IMG/VR virus record: IMGVR_UViG_3300030107_006089
Span: 1 to 48,149 of that record
Reading direction: 5' to 3' (one strand)
Length of the DNA stretch: 48,149 bases
DNA from: a virus
This document shows positions 29,601 through 39,928 of this stretch, in pieces (the stretch's first letter is position 1; the number at the start of each line of letters is the position of its first letter). The position numbers and the translations under genes are program-made. The notes below the pieces were generated by a model. The model had not been told where the DNA came from. It saw only the letters and a program-made list of their open reading frames with translations, and did not search any database.

Positions 29601-32600
29601 TCCTTCTTCAAAAGCCTTGTACGCTTTTCGTCTATAAAGGCCAAGAATTCTTAGGGCTTCTCGTTCTTGTTCTCTAAGTCGTCGTTTTTGAGGCCCTCCC
29701 CTTCCGGTCAAGTCTCGACTCGTAATGATGTCTTGAAGCTCTTCTAAGCTATCAAGAATCTCAATGAGCATAGAACCTTGCTCAATATCAACTTCCGTTC
29801 CATCTATAGGATCTACAGCATCTTTGGGGTTTTGCGGAATGTATGAATCGCTATCAATATCAGCATTTCTAAGTTCTTGAACAAACGAGTCAAACCGTTC
29901 TCTAAATGGTTCAACGAACTCGATTCCTTTGCTTTTGTCCTGTCTGGAACCAAGAAGCCTTGTAACTTTTGCAGGATCCACTGGCGCTTGAAACATGTGC
30001 TCGAAAAAAGCAAACAACTCGCCTTCATCAATCTCTACATCAGAACGCATTGCGCGAACAATAAGAGCCCTAAAATCTTTATCTACGTTTCCAATCTGAG
30101 CGATGATCTCGTTGAGAGCTTCAACTGCTTCTGGATTTAAGTCTCCACCAGCAAACTGTTCCTTCTTAAGAGTAGAAAACCAAGACCTAAGCTTGGTCAT
30201 TACGTTGTCGCCTGAGTCTGGACCAAACCTCTCAAGGGCTCCTGAGCCGTTTTGTTTAAGAGCGTTCCACCAAACATACCCAAGTGATTTTGGTATCTTG
30301 TGTGTATAGCTAGTCTGACGAGCTGCGGGGCCAGCAAGAACATCTACTGTTGCTGTTTGAATCGCATTCCATTCATCTGCAGTTACCGTATTTAGGTCTC
30401 TGTCCCAATCGGTAATGTGCTTTCCAGTTCCTGCAGGAATAGCCTCTAAGGTTGCAGCACCAAGAGGTTCTCTTGCAAGAGATCGGATGTGAATCCTTAG
30501 ACCTTCTGCCTCGAAATCGTTGAATGTAAAAGTGTTGGTAGATGGATCATAGTTCTTGCTTGGATCGTTGTGCCCAAAGATTTCTCCGAACATCTCATCT
30601 ACAGCTTTTTGGATTTCTTTAACCCTGTTTCTTGGAACAATGCTTCTGGTTGTCATTGGAACCATATCCATTGGATGTCCAAATGTTTTCCGTGCATGTT
30701 CTCCGCTTACATAGCCAAGAATCCTTGCAAACAGATCCACAGGATCAACTTCGGATTCTCCTGGCCTGTATCCAATTGCCTGCAGAACGTTCTCAAGCCT
30801 TCTATCTATTTGGTAAAAGGTTCTTTTCTGAGCCTGTGCAATAGCCGATTCTTCTTCCAAAGCCTTTTCTGTTTCAAGCCTAATTTTGTCGCCAGGAAAA
30901 GTTCGACCCAACTTAGAAGTCATGTCGGAAACGTCTCTTCTAAGAGCCTCCTCTGGCCGCAAAAACCTATCCCAGAATGCGCGAGTCTTTGGATTGATTG
31001 TAGACAAACCACGCTGGCGATGCTTGATCCAAAAATCTTGCATGCTTCTATACAGATCGTCCATGGCTCGAGGACTGATTCCGTCTGGAGTTTCAAGCGT
31101 ATTGACGTAGTTCTCAAACACATCCGCAGCATGAGCTGCACCAGATGGAGTCAGCACTGGAGAAGTCTTTCCTGAATGGTCAAAGTTCTTAGCAAACGCT
31201 TTGTACCAGGTCTCGCCCATGAGTCTTGCTATGAGCCTTCCATTTGCTGAAAACAGCTTTCTAAAATCACCAGTCTGAAACAACTCTGTAAGATGAAAAA
31301 CATCTTCATTGGTCATCAGCAATTCATCTAAGACATCATCAGGGTTGCTGTACCTGACCTCATATCTGGAGGTTTTCCTGGGAACCTTGTCAACGTCACT
31401 TCTGTATGTAGAAAACAAGTATGGTTCAATGTCTCTTGGAACAGACCCGGTTTTCCCGCCGGAAATAATATACTTTCTAAAATCTTGAGTAGACCACAGT
31501 CTTTCATTTAGCTCGTATTGTTTGATAACCGCATCAGCCAAATTCAGTTTTTCAATCAACGGAAGATCGTCAACTGCTTGAATCCAATCAGGAGCGATTC
31601 TTTCGTTTGTTCGCAGTGGACCAAACAACTCTAAACGCAAGTCTGCGTTTCGCCATGGAACATTAAGTCTATCGACATCGCCAATGCCAAGCACTGACGC
31701 ATCAGCCCCACTTGGACGACCCATTACTGCAACCAAGGAAACAGCGGTTTCGAAATCATGACCGAAGGCCATGAACTCGCCTACTTCAGAAAGAACCTCA
31801 TTGATGGCCTTCTGCGACGACTCATTCTCTGAAAAGTCAAACCTTCCTTCTCTGATCTTGTTTTGAAGGACTTCAAAGATTCTTCGGTTGTTTTTAGAAA
31901 TGCTTTCAGGGGTGTTCTTGATTGGTCCAGAAACCGCTGAAGACATTTCTTTTACGATAAAATCAAGAGCAGCCTGCCTTCGAAACAGGGCTTCTCTTTC
32001 CGCAAAAGACACATCAGAACCGATGCTTATTTTTCCTTCAATAAGCCTTTCTGAAATGTCCAAAATTTCTGGTGGAAACTCTTCAGCGACCTTCTCGTTT
32101 CTAATGTATTTCATCAAGGCTTTGAACTTCTTAACGAAAGCGTCGAATGTCTTTTTCCAATAACTTTTGTTTTCTGCAAACTCTTTTTGAGCCATCAAAG
32201 ACTTAGGAAGTTCTTTAGTAATCAAATAGTCAGACAAAGTATCAGCAAGCCACTCTGAAAAGGTTGCTTCAGTACCGTACCTTCCCCTGAAATCGTCAGA
32301 CCTTGACCATTCTGGAAATCCTTTTTGAGCTTCACGCAAATATGCCGTTCTTAAGGCTCTGATGTCTGTTTCTGGAAGGAAGCTATAATGAAGAGCATGA
32401 ACTAATTCATGAATGAAAGTTGAAGCTCTCGTTTCTGGATCGGAAAGAGCCAGCATTTCATTCTTAGTCAAACGAGCAATCGTTTCGCTTATTAGCTCAG
32501 CAGCTTTGATTCTTATCGGATCTTTTCCTGGGGCACTCCATTTTTTGCTAATCTTTCCAACTTTCAAGGTCATTTGCGATGCAAGAGCTAATATAATTTT

Positions 32601-35600
32601 TTCTTCTTGACCTGCAGCGCCAGGACCAAAAACCCTGTCCATGACTTGTTGAGCTGAATGAGAAATGTGTCTTCCCAATTTTTCTTTCAATTTGTTTGTG
32701 ATTATTCTTTCAACTTCAAGCCTTAAAAAAGAGTTGTCAGGCCTGGACATAAGTGTTTCGGTCCAACCGACAATGTCATCAAATACTTTATCGACTTCTT
32801 CGGCAAACAGCTCACCGAATTGCTTGAAGTCAATATCTGCAAACTCTTCAATCGGGCCTTCGTTTAAAGGCTTGGCGAAGTTCATTTTAATTTCGCCAGT
32901 TTTGACGCTGTAAAAGCCTAAAGTAGAAACACCAGCGTCTAAGTCTAAAGAACCGGAATCCGACAGGAAAACTTTCCTAAACAATTGATCAGGAAGAATG
33001 TCAACAAAAGCCATCGTCAACAAGTAGTTAGGCTCATCGATGAAGCCTTCCTCATGCCAAAGTGTCAGCTTTTCTTCGAACTCCCTTCTTTGTTTTTCGT
33101 ATTTTTTAGTAGGGCCAGCGTCCATCAATGAGTCAGCGTCATCGGCTTTTACAACCCTAAGCCTCTTTACAGCCACTCCGCTAACGTCTTCAACCTCGGC
33201 TGATTCAACTACAGAATAGGGCGCTTTAGGTTTTTTCAGCACGCCTTTGAGTCTCTTCTGAAACTGAGCAGACAACTCAACATCAGAAAAAACAATCGCT
33301 GCATCAATGTCTGGAAAGGAATCAACCATCAACTCGATTTGAGAAAGAATAGAATCCAGGGTGACATCTGCAACACTGAAATCTTTGCCCTCAAAAAGAG
33401 GCTTGGCGTCTGCTCCTTCTAGGGTTCTGATTTTAAAAGTAAGCCTATGATTTGGCCCGCCTTTATCAGTCTGCTCCATAAAAACAGAAATGACTGGTTT
33501 TCCGTCAGGACCATCGATAACAACAAAGAGATCCATTGATTCTGGTACTGGGGCTTCACCTTCTTTTAGTCGCCAAGGACCATCGGCTTCTCCTCGCATT
33601 ACCTCTTTTAGGACAGGATCTACTTCACCATTTCTTCGAATGACGCTTCTGCGCAAAGGCCGTTCTGTATATCCTTTGCTGTTTGCTTTTGGAGAAAACT
33701 CAATTGGCTTGCCTAAACCAATATCAAAGTCAATCCAAACGCCGAGACTGCCTAAATCAGGGTCAAACTTTCTCGGACCAAAATCGGTTTCAATAGTGGT
33801 CGGCCTACCGGAATGAGTTGGTGGCGGAGCAGTTGGTGTTTCTCCTGCTTCTGGATCAACATCAACATCAGGGTCGGCCTTCTTAGGCTCAAAACCGTCT
33901 CTTTCAAACTTGATACTGACGTATTCAAAGAACTCAATGGGATCGTAGATTCGATCTTCCATCGCATATCGCCAAGCTTGTTTTTCAAGGCTTGTAAGAA
34001 TCGTTGGAATCTCTGCCCGATCAATAAGCCCTTTGTCGGCAGCGTTATACAGCTCAGTTTCTACACGCTTATATGCATCTGATTGACGTGTATTAATAAT
34101 GTTCGGATCGCCGTAAGTAAGCAAATGCTCAATAGTTTTGAGCGCTACACCTTTTCTTTTTGCGGCAGTGTTCTTGAGGTTCTTTAAAATCGTTTGTCTC
34201 GGAGTGCCGGTAACGATTTCATAGATAGCCAGAACTTCATTCAGAACGTGACTTGGAACGGTTTCAAGAAACTTTTCCGCCTCGATGCTGTTGAGGGAAT
34301 TGTGAGCCATAAGCTCAATGCCTCTTGAGGCCAAGGCATAAAGATCTTTGTGCTTAATTTCAGGGATTGAGTTTATTGAATCCCCAAAACCATCTCCGGT
34401 TTCTTTCATGCGAGAGATTACAGCATCTAAAACTCTTCGCTCATGAACACCAAGCCGGTCATCGTCAGAACGACTAAGCCTTTCCAAGGCTTCGACATTG
34501 TCTAAATCGGCGTCACCAACAATGTCTCGAAGATGATTTACGGCCCGAGCGACTTCTAAATCTACACTAAACCGTTTAGACCTCAGCCTCGGAAACATTG
34601 CAGACAATGTGGCGTCTAATCTAAACGCTACTGTGGGTTTCTTTTTGGCATCGCCAGGTTTCTTTTTGGCATCGCCAGTAAATAGGCCCTCAGGATTCCA
34701 GCCCCCCTCGTCGTCTGCCCAGAAACTCTTTTTTCCTGTTGGGTGGCTCCAATAACTCCATGTGTTCCAACCCCTATGGGCGGTTCTATAAACTTGACCA
34801 GTAGCCCAAAGAGGCGGCGCTTCCCAAGGAACCAACCAATCTGCAAGGATTCCAACGTTACCCCAGAACAGGAACTCTCCAGAGTTTCTATCAACACCCT
34901 TGGCATACATGAGGTCGGTCATGTGCCTAGAAAGACCCATCTCGCCAGTGTAAATGTTGGCAAGAACACGAGCTAAATAAGACGTGTTTGGATCCCTTAC
35001 TCGTTTGTTTGGAGACCGGGCAAAGTCGATCCCTGCTGGAGTAAATGGAAGAGGAGCTTCCATAAAGACTTCTTGAAATCCACCAGCGACACGCATGATT
35101 CTGCCGATGCTGCTTTCTTGGATAACGATTTCGCCATTTTCAATGGCGGTTTCCATAAAAATCGTTCCAAATGCTCTTGCTGCGGGAACCGTTGTTCTTC
35201 CGCCACCCGTAAAGATTGCATCTATGTCCGCACCAGCCGCAAGCAAAATGGAGTCCATAAAGCTTTGTTCAGACGGAATAAGGTTGTCTAAAAGCTCAGG
35301 GAGATACTTTGCAATCAAACCAATCGGAACAGCACGAAGGTGCCTACGAATTTCGTGGTCAGTAAGTTCGTTGTTCTGAACAGCTATAAGAATCGTTCGA
35401 ATCGCTGGAGGAACATCCGATTGAGTGAGCTCATCGTACTTTTGCTGGCCGAGAAGCTTAAACTTAGCAAGGTCTAATCTGCCTCGAATAACGTGCTCAG
35501 GCATTTCTGAAATAGTAAGACCAAGGATAAGGTGTCGAACAGCGTTCTTTACATCTTCATCTTTAGATGCTTGTTCAACAGACATTCCATTGTCTAAATA

Positions 35601-37088
35601 TACACGAACAGATTCGATTACCCTGTTCCAAGTTTCCGCTGGTCTCGTCCTATTAATCTCGAGCTGAAGACGCCTAGCATCTTCTTCATTGTCAGCGAAA
35701 AAAGGAATGTATTGATCAGCGATGCCGGTAAGGATTTGAAACCGCGTTGATAAGTCTACAAGACCTTGTGGTGCTTTGATTTGAGCAAGGAGGCCATCTC
35801 TTCCCATTGGAATGCCTCTCCAGAAATCTGGAGTGTTTCTAGATGTCCTTGACAATCCGTAGCCAATAAAGCCAAACAGTAGAGCCGAGCCAGTAATCTT
35901 TAAAGCGCCACCGCCAGAAAACTTTCTAAGCCCTTTAAATCCTGGGTATTTTTTACCGCCAGCGTCTGGTGCAAGCCAATAGTCAGCAGGCCCCACTCTC
36001 GGAGGAAGCTTGCCTTGATACTTGTGCCCTTCTGGAAGAAGAACAGTTGCTTTGACTTCTGGATAAAGCCATTGACCAAGACGGGTTTGAGCAGGCCCTT
36101 TTACTTTTCCGCCGGGGGCAACCGCCTCAACGGCCTTGGATGCTGTGTATCTAAGAGGGCTTCTTGTAAACGGGTTGGCTTTAACTGATGGAATAAAGTA
36201 CGGAGTGCCCGTAACTTTTGTTGCTGCCCAAGCTTGCGGTCTTCCTGTGACCAATGACGCGCCAATAATACCAGCACCAACTCCGACTGTTCTATCAATC
36301 CAGTCTGCACCGTTCTGAATCGCGTCAATATCAAAACCTAAGTTTTGAGCCTCCTCTCCAGTCATCATGGTCTGACGACCCATTGCCATAGCAAATGCTG
36401 GGAGAATGCCCTCGGCTCTCATTGCGGTATCGATATCTCGAGCCAATTGGCGACGATTTTCAAACCTTGCTTGAGGTGTTGGAGTTGCTTCAGCAATATC
36501 AATTGTTCGATAATTGAAGATCCCTGAAGCCATAGTAAGCGTGCTTACGTTGTTTTTTAGAGTTGATGGAATCAGGCTGGCATCGATGTCATCAATCATA
36601 GACTCGATTTCGCTGTCTTCAGCTCCAGCATCTATCGCATCATAAATTCCAAAGACAGCGCTGTCAGGATTGGTAGTAAGCCTCAACCCCTCACGCCTTT
36701 CTCCATATCTATTTTTAAAATCTGAAAGACTGGGCTTTGTTCTTTCTGGTATTCCGTGCAGGTTTCCAGAAAACTCTTCGTTGCCTACATGGGCAAATTC
36801 AAGTTTTCTCCTTGCTAATTTAAGTGCGTCTTCTCGACTGAGGTTGTCGTCGATTCTCATCGATTCATCAGCAAGCGCTTTAATCGTCTCCTCTGCCTGG
36901 TTCGACATCTCAAGAGGAGTGACACCAGGAAGCGCAGGAGATGAAACCTCACCGGCAATTTCCATCTCTGACGCGGTTACTGACCTGCCAGATCTTGGTT
37001 CTCTTTCTCCAAGAAGCCTTGTTTCTTCTTGAAGTTCTCGCTCTGCTCTCCATATTCGAGCCCGTCTTTCTTCTGCAGTTTCGGCCAT
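26685..37088 (-). CDS. Giant virion protein with zinc metalloprotease motif (3467 aa)
   Basis: The largest gene of the window, without visible interruption. Starts MAETAEERRARIWRAERELQ. A hydrophobic stretch near 396-415 (ALKITGSALLFGFIGYGLS) could be a membrane span. An acidic/Pro linker lies near 1075-1095. A zinc metalloprotease motif HELVHALH is at 1560-1567, with a following EWLADTLSDYL that may add the third ligand. The C-terminal third (about 2800-3200) has a long helical segment (FLYDYADLSETEKMVGRNLI... MFYSYLRKNLDHFW) like those in large internal virion proteins of podoviruses. Likely packaged in the capsid and ejected into the host. It follows the 941-residue gene after 13 bases. 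Confidence 0.8.
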   Translation of the reverse strand: MAETAEERRARIWRAERELQEETRLLGEREPRSGRSVTASEMEIAGEVSSPALPGVTPLEMSNQAEETIKALADESMRIDDNLSREDALKLARRKLEFAHVGNEEFSGNLHGIPERTKPSLSDFKNRYGERREGLRLTTNPDSAVFGIYDAIDAGAEDSEIESMIDDIDASLIPSTLKNNVSTLTMASGIFNYRTIDIAEATPTPQARFENRRQLARDIDTAMRAEGILPAFAMAMGRQTMMTGEEAQNLGFDIDAIQNGADWIDRTVGVGAGIIGASLVTGRPQAWAATKVTGTPYFIPSVKANPFTRSPLRYTASKAVEAVAPGGKVKGPAQTRLGQWLYPEVKATVLLPEGHKYQGKLPPRVGPADYWLAPDAGGKKYPGFKGLRKFSGGGALKITGSALLFGFIGYGLSRTSRNTPDFWRGIPMGRDGLLAQIKAPQGLVDLSTRFQILTGIADQYIPFFADNEEDARRLQLEINRTRPAETWNRVIESVRVYLDNGMSVEQASKDEDVKNAVRHLILGLTISEMPEHVIRGRLDLAKFKLLGQQKYDELTQSDVPPAIRTILIAVQNNELTDHEIRRHLRAVPIGLIAKYLPELLDNLIPSEQSFMDSILLAAGADIDAIFTGGGRTTVPAARAFGTIFMETAIENGEIVIQESSIGRIMRVAGGFQEVFMEAPLPFTPAGIDFARSPNKRVRDPNTSYLARVLANIYTGEMGLSRHMTDLMYAKGVDRNSGEFLFWGNVGILADWLVPWEAPPLWATGQVYRTAHRGWNTWSYWSHPTGKKSFWADDEGGWNPEGLFTGDAKKKPGDAKKKPTVAFRLDATLSAMFPRLRSKRFSVDLEVARAVNHLRDIVGDADLDNVEALERLSRSDDDRLGVHERRVLDAVISRMKETGDGFGDSINSIPEIKHKDLYALASRGIELMAHNSLNSIEAEKFLETVPSHVLNEVLAIYEIVTGTPRQTILKNLKNTAAKRKGVALKTIEHLLTYGDPNIINTRQSDAYKRVETELYNAADKGLIDRAEIPTILTSLEKQAWRYAMEDRIYDPIEFFEYVSIKFERDGFEPKKADPDVDVDPEAGETPTAPPPTHSGRPTTIETDFGPRKFDPDLGSLGVWIDFDIGLGKPIEFSPKANSKGYTERPLRRSVIRRNGEVDPVLKEVMRGEADGPWRLKEGEAPVPESMDLFVVIDGPDGKPVISVFMEQTDKGGPNHRLTFKIRTLEGADAKPLFEGKDFSVADVTLDSILSQIELMVDSFPDIDAAIVFSDVELSAQFQKRLKGVLKKPKAPYSVVESAEVEDVSGVAVKRLRVVKADDADSLMDAGPTKKYEKQRREFEEKLTLWHEEGFIDEPNYLLTMAFVDILPDQLFRKVFLSDSGSLDLDAGVSTLGFYSVKTGEIKMNFAKPLNEGPIEEFADIDFKQFGELFAEEVDKVFDDIVGWTETLMSRPDNSFLRLEVERIITNKLKEKLGRHISHSAQQVMDRVFGPGAAGQEEKIILALASQMTLKVGKISKKWSAPGKDPIRIKAAELISETIARLTKNEMLALSDPETRASTFIHELVHALHYSFLPETDIRALRTAYLREAQKGFPEWSRSDDFRGRYGTEATFSEWLADTLSDYLITKELPKSLMAQKEFAENKSYWKKTFDAFVKKFKALMKYIRNEKVAEEFPPEILDISERLIEGKISIGSDVSFAEREALFRRQAALDFIVKEMSSAVSGPIKNTPESISKNNRRIFEVLQNKIREGRFDFSENESSQKAINEVLSEVGEFMAFGHDFETAVSLVAVMGRPSGADASVLGIGDVDRLNVPWRNADLRLELFGPLRTNERIAPDWIQAVDDLPLIEKLNLADAVIKQYELNERLWSTQDFRKYIISGGKTGSVPRDIEPYLFSTYRSDVDKVPRKTSRYEVRYSNPDDVLDELLMTNEDVFHLTELFQTGDFRKLFSANGRLIARLMGETWYKAFAKNFDHSGKTSPVLTPSGAAHAADVFENYVNTLETPDGISPRAMDDLYRSMQDFWIKHRQRGLSTINPKTRAFWDRFLRPEEALRRDVSDMTSKLGRTFPGDKIRLETEKALEEESAIAQAQKRTFYQIDRRLENVLQAIGYRPGESEVDPVDLFARILGYVSGEHARKTFGHPMDMVPMTTRSIVPRNRVKEIQKAVDEMFGEIFGHNDPSKNYDPSTNTFTFNDFEAEGLRIHIRSLAREPLGAATLEAIPAGTGKHITDWDRDLNTVTADEWNAIQTATVDVLAGPAARQTSYTHKIPKSLGYVWWNALKQNGSGALERFGPDSGDNVMTKLRSWFSTLKKEQFAGGDLNPEAVEALNEIIAQIGNVDKDFRALIVRAMRSDVEIDEGELFAFFEHMFQAPVDPAKVTRLLGSRQDKSKGIEFVEPFRERFDSFVQELRNADIDSDSYIPQNPKDAVDPIDGTEVDIEQGSMLIEILDSLEELQDIITSRDLTGRGGPQKRRLREQEREALRILGLYRRKAYKAFEEGKTPDFSEADRRAMGDALYRLRKSVKEKEEAVIQRGRVILGAFIGGMGVELADRVPDVDLGAVYSLFYTGKIDELMVYVSNNFKTKVGTRPDQMPNFNPGLAMMEVMARLRCMDLVEGLNRALLRSGIGLSTWDIARVGRGKILEQGPEGAEYIGINEELYYQRVLWYLDQEQSYLLARKVYFQEVESGEVEYQYQVFPDAPRQDSTTAGIFPADEITRAADNLFPRDTLNNVHDMMAYEAAMGILDRLGMEPSKRGFERYTTPDGQEMFMPSAVVMEIENAYDRVSRIGSAYGPKSATRGTEKLTKKVSEKLKGKEWPVQAGMGVNEGLQTLASLFPMTFRNVRMGVTTGIGIPNPAYYMGVGMGGFFQMYQGMGITGTIRALFRNAAQTKAIVMALYKDGLTKNGRRIAIDYSPDAPPLVTRHGMVYSTEELIRLTENAGLKSSFIHAETIQSLNKDLERMFSGKPAWAKAVGRGGREWQRTLVETATAIDNFYRVSIFLDYLERGFTPAHAAERARKFLYDYADLSETEKMVGRNLIMFYSYLRKNLDHFWETLLTNPARLIGQIRMVRGVQQVYLSDDPEIMMREYQINRLPVFIRNTQINTQRNAQIAYITPPLPMMDVLNLYVDIVDTGVIPFVGGESRGDAIRGLASRFMPHIQALPVMATGQDIFYNRSLDDYNKVPPWLVELDRAISGGMLVDGLFDVTPRSHLDATKADQVGLPEQGWFHAKNGKAWWIWRNLMQTPGGGRSMDTFNWLDRSNMGLLEAFVAATRAASRKLDRPILKPFGATWSEMRADPTAYIDRQGDPMSARHTLDRPMRQLHPRINMMELTLTSDMTEDEVRAKAASAGVKDVWMKNAKGEYKVHLNDVITKLMEKQATEFSLSELAGMFGIKPVYLPTRSTVRARAQTRAKNRMLMQERQAALTTDPNVEQTYTAEQQEDHIKVLEQAEEERLRRGSRVRQGLNYEEW
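34636..34680 (-). repeat. 21-bp direct duplication within the giant gene
   Basis: The minus-strand protein reads GDAKKKPGDAKKKP near residues 803-816, encoded by two near-identical 21-base units. It is an in-frame Lys-rich linker expansion, probably by slippage. Confidence 0.6.
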
Positions 37089-37101
37089 TTTTATTCCAAG
37101 G

Positions 37102-39927
37102 TTACCGAGATTCTAACAACGGAGAATATGGTTGAGAAGTTCCCATCAAAAACTGATTCATTCTTTCAATCGAAGACGGTTGCGAATCATACCCACCAAC
37201 AGCTTGAATAATAACCCTTAAGGTCTGAAGATCAGAAGAATAAGCGTTGCGATACATTTCCATTACAGACCGTGTAGCGCCAGGCATTGTGTTTGAGGCT
37301 CTGCCCAACAAATTCGTTCTGCGATGAGAAGCGATTCTCCATGATTCTCTTAGGGAATTTAGAAGTTCCGAGCGTTCGTTTGGAGAAAGCTCTCTTGCGC
37401 GTTCTGCAATATTTCCAACGTCATCGTTCGGACCAACAATCATTCCCCATGAATGAGCCTCAGAAACCCTGCCGTGCTCGGCTTTTTGCCAGGGCCTTAG
37501 TCCTTCTGGCTGGGCTTTCCCATATCCAAAACTAGCCACATCATATCCACCCTCTATAGGGTCGTACTGATAATAATCTTCTTGAAAAGTAGGAAGCCAG
37601 TCGTCTTCTAATTTCTGATTTATATCAGCAACTAAGCCCGAAAAGAATGTTCCCTGCCCAACAAAAGGTGGCGCGTTTGATTCATTGATTAGCTGTTCTT
37701 CTAAAGAGGCAAGCGGGCTAAGAACAGCCTTTCTTGACCATTTGCCTTGCAAATACGCATCAGCAACAAGCCTTGGGGCTCCATAAAAGTTTTGTACAAC
37801 ATAGTCCATTCCCTCTTGGCCAGTCCATGTTGTTATGCGCTGCTGACCGTCTGGAAACATTCGGCTCAGCTCATCATCAGAATAGGTTCTAGAGGCCCCT
37901 GAGACCGCATCTAAGCCTTGAGAGGAAAGCGTAGTGCCCAAAGGTTGTCCCGGCCCCTCATACTCATCATGAAACCCAGCGCCTGGCGCTTGATAAACAG
38001 GGTTCAATAGCTCATCAAATCCCATGCCCGGCTGAAGCGTTCCTTTGTGGGTGTCCAAAGTACCAGATGTTCCGGTTTGATAATGCGAAAGATAAGAGCC
38101 TATTGTTCTTTGAACTTCCTGATAAATCTGCCCGTTTATAAAGCTGACTTGCATTTTGCGCCTGATTTCTTCTTCTCCGCCAGGTTCTAATGCTGAAGCT
38201 AAATCAAAGTACTGACCTTGTTGCTGCGCTAAGTGAAAAGACAAACCCTCTGCCCCTACCGGCGTGACACCCCCCATTTGAAGAGCAGCATCAAGGTCTT
38301 GGTCTTTTAAGTTGGGAATCAAAGAGTTTATTGTGTCCCGAAGCATCTCAAAGCCTGTAGCTGCGGCTGGTGCTGGGCCATCAATGGTGTCATACATTTG
38401 ATTGATATCAAAATCGAAACTAAACCCGCCCTCATTTACAGCTTTAATAAACTGAATCCCCATAAGGATGTGTTGCTGTTCCCTGGAGCCTCTCAAGTGG
38501 CTTCCTACTTGTTCTCCAATTGCGGTGTCTAATTCTAATAGTTGTTCAATAAAAAGTTCAGGTGTTTCGGATTCTTCTCGAAGATTTTCTACATACATCC
38601 ATATGTTGGACCGAGTGTTGTTTAGAAGATCTTCATCTATGTCTCCTGGGGTAGGGACATACCAAGAAATGTGTGACCCCACACCGTCCACTTCTCTCCA
38701 AAGGTCTCGCGATCTTTGAATGTCGATGGCCCGCATTTTCTCACCAAAAGGCAAATTCCATCCTGCCATATCAGAATAAAGAAAAGGAATATATCCTTCT
38801 CTTGGGCCTGTCGGTCTTTCGTAGGGACTTACAGAAGCGATTGAGCCTTGCCTGCTAAAGTTTCCTAAAAAATATTCTTTATGCCATGGGTCTAATGGCA
38901 TTGTGAATGGAATCCCTAAAACAGGTGAGCTGGATGCAGTTGCTGTAAAAGGCAAAGCACCAGTCTGTGCTAAAGCCGATGTTTGAGCATATCTCTGAAC
39001 CTTCTGTAATTTTGCAGCGCCAGTAGCAAACCCAATGCCGCTAAGAATAGGTTTTCCAAACCCGTACCAAAGCGAGGCTATATCTAAAGCCGTTTGTGCG
39101 GTGTCAGCAAGCTTCCCCATAGTGCCTTCATCAGGCAACACTGGGTTTAGTCCAGCCACCCCAAGAGAGTGATCAAGGATTGTTTTAACAAACCCAGTTG
39201 GAGGAGTATGATAGGTCGAATCTTTCCAGACCGAATCATACATCATGTTGGCCCATTGGTTTATTTGGCCCCTTTGATCGTCTTCGAGCATCATCCATGT
39301 TGGTGATTTCAAATAATCGGCACGATTTTCTTCAAAGTGCTCAGCAAGTTCTTGTGCGGCTTGTTCTCCGCCTCCGTGAGCTTCTTCTAATTTCGCAACT
39401 TTCTGTACTTGCTCTACTACAAACCTATCGAAAACTTCTGCTTCGTTTATCTCTGTTGAAGGATCGTCTTCCATCCAAGAACTTCTAGAGACAAACGGGT
39501 GTGTAATTTCTCCCTGACTAAGAGCTTCCAAAGCGTTTTCGGGCTCTGTTTTAGCCATCAATTCGCTTTTTAATTCATCTTCTCGTCTCCACAATTCATC
39601 AGCTTCTCTATTGCTTAATGCGGTGTTGACTTCGTCGATATAATCAAGAACCACCCGTCGAGCTTGTTCAGGATCGCCATATGCTTGAAGGGCTCCAGGG
39701 AAAAGTTCAGCCAAGTGCTCATCATTAGTTTTCGATTTCCACTCTTCAATAAAAGCTTCTTCTTCTGCTTCCTGTTGACTCCTGGCTTCTTCAAGAACCT
39801 CAGATTCAGACATTCGCGTTTTAGGCGCAAGCTGCAAAGAACTCGACAGTTCGGCGTCTTCAAGAGTGACCGGAGCTGTCGGCTCAGGCGTCACGTCCAA
39901 TCTGGGTTTGGTAGAAAACCTACCCAT
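37102..39927 (-). CDS. Large internal virion-type protein (941 aa)
   Basis: MGRFSTKPRLDVTPEPTAPV..., an acidic, Pro-rich N-terminus, then a long Glu/Ala-rich helical section (EEARSQQEAEEEAFIEEWKS) and a mixed body. A short hydrophobic segment near 270-300 (ASLWYGFGKPILSGIGFATGAA) could touch membrane. No enzyme motif recognised. Lies between the 1130- and 3467-residue genes (13 bases and 1 base gaps), so it probably forms part of the same ejected complex. Confidence 0.7.
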   Translation of the reverse strand: MGRFSTKPRLDVTPEPTAPVTLEDAELSSSLQLAPKTRMSESEVLEEARSQQEAEEEAFIEEWKSKTNDEHLAELFPGALQAYGDPEQARRVVLDYIDEVNTALSNREADELWRREDELKSELMAKTEPENALEALSQGEITHPFVSRSSWMEDDPSTEINEAEVFDRFVVEQVQKVAKLEEAHGGGEQAAQELAEHFEENRADYLKSPTWMMLEDDQRGQINQWANMMYDSVWKDSTYHTPPTGFVKTILDHSLGVAGLNPVLPDEGTMGKLADTAQTALDIASLWYGFGKPILSGIGFATGAAKLQKVQRYAQTSALAQTGALPFTATASSSPVLGIPFTMPLDPWHKEYFLGNFSRQGSIASVSPYERPTGPREGYIPFLYSDMAGWNLPFGEKMRAIDIQRSRDLWREVDGVGSHISWYVPTPGDIDEDLLNNTRSNIWMYVENLREESETPELFIEQLLELDTAIGEQVGSHLRGSREQQHILMGIQFIKAVNEGGFSFDFDINQMYDTIDGPAPAAATGFEMLRDTINSLIPNLKDQDLDAALQMGGVTPVGAEGLSFHLAQQQGQYFDLASALEPGGEEEIRRKMQVSFINGQIYQEVQRTIGSYLSHYQTGTSGTLDTHKGTLQPGMGFDELLNPVYQAPGAGFHDEYEGPGQPLGTTLSSQGLDAVSGASRTYSDDELSRMFPDGQQRITTWTGQEGMDYVVQNFYGAPRLVADAYLQGKWSRKAVLSPLASLEEQLINESNAPPFVGQGTFFSGLVADINQKLEDDWLPTFQEDYYQYDPIEGGYDVASFGYGKAQPEGLRPWQKAEHGRVSEAHSWGMIVGPNDDVGNIAERARELSPNERSELLNSLRESWRIASHRRTNLLGRASNTMPGATRSVMEMYRNAYSSDLQTLRVIIQAVGGYDSQPSSIERMNQFLMGTSQPYSPLLESR

Positions 39928-39928
39928 T

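Noticed and set aside
27444-36527. Many + strand frames opposite the giant gene
   Set aside because: Shadows of the long minus-strand gene; no promoters or ribosome-binding sites, and no recognisable domains.
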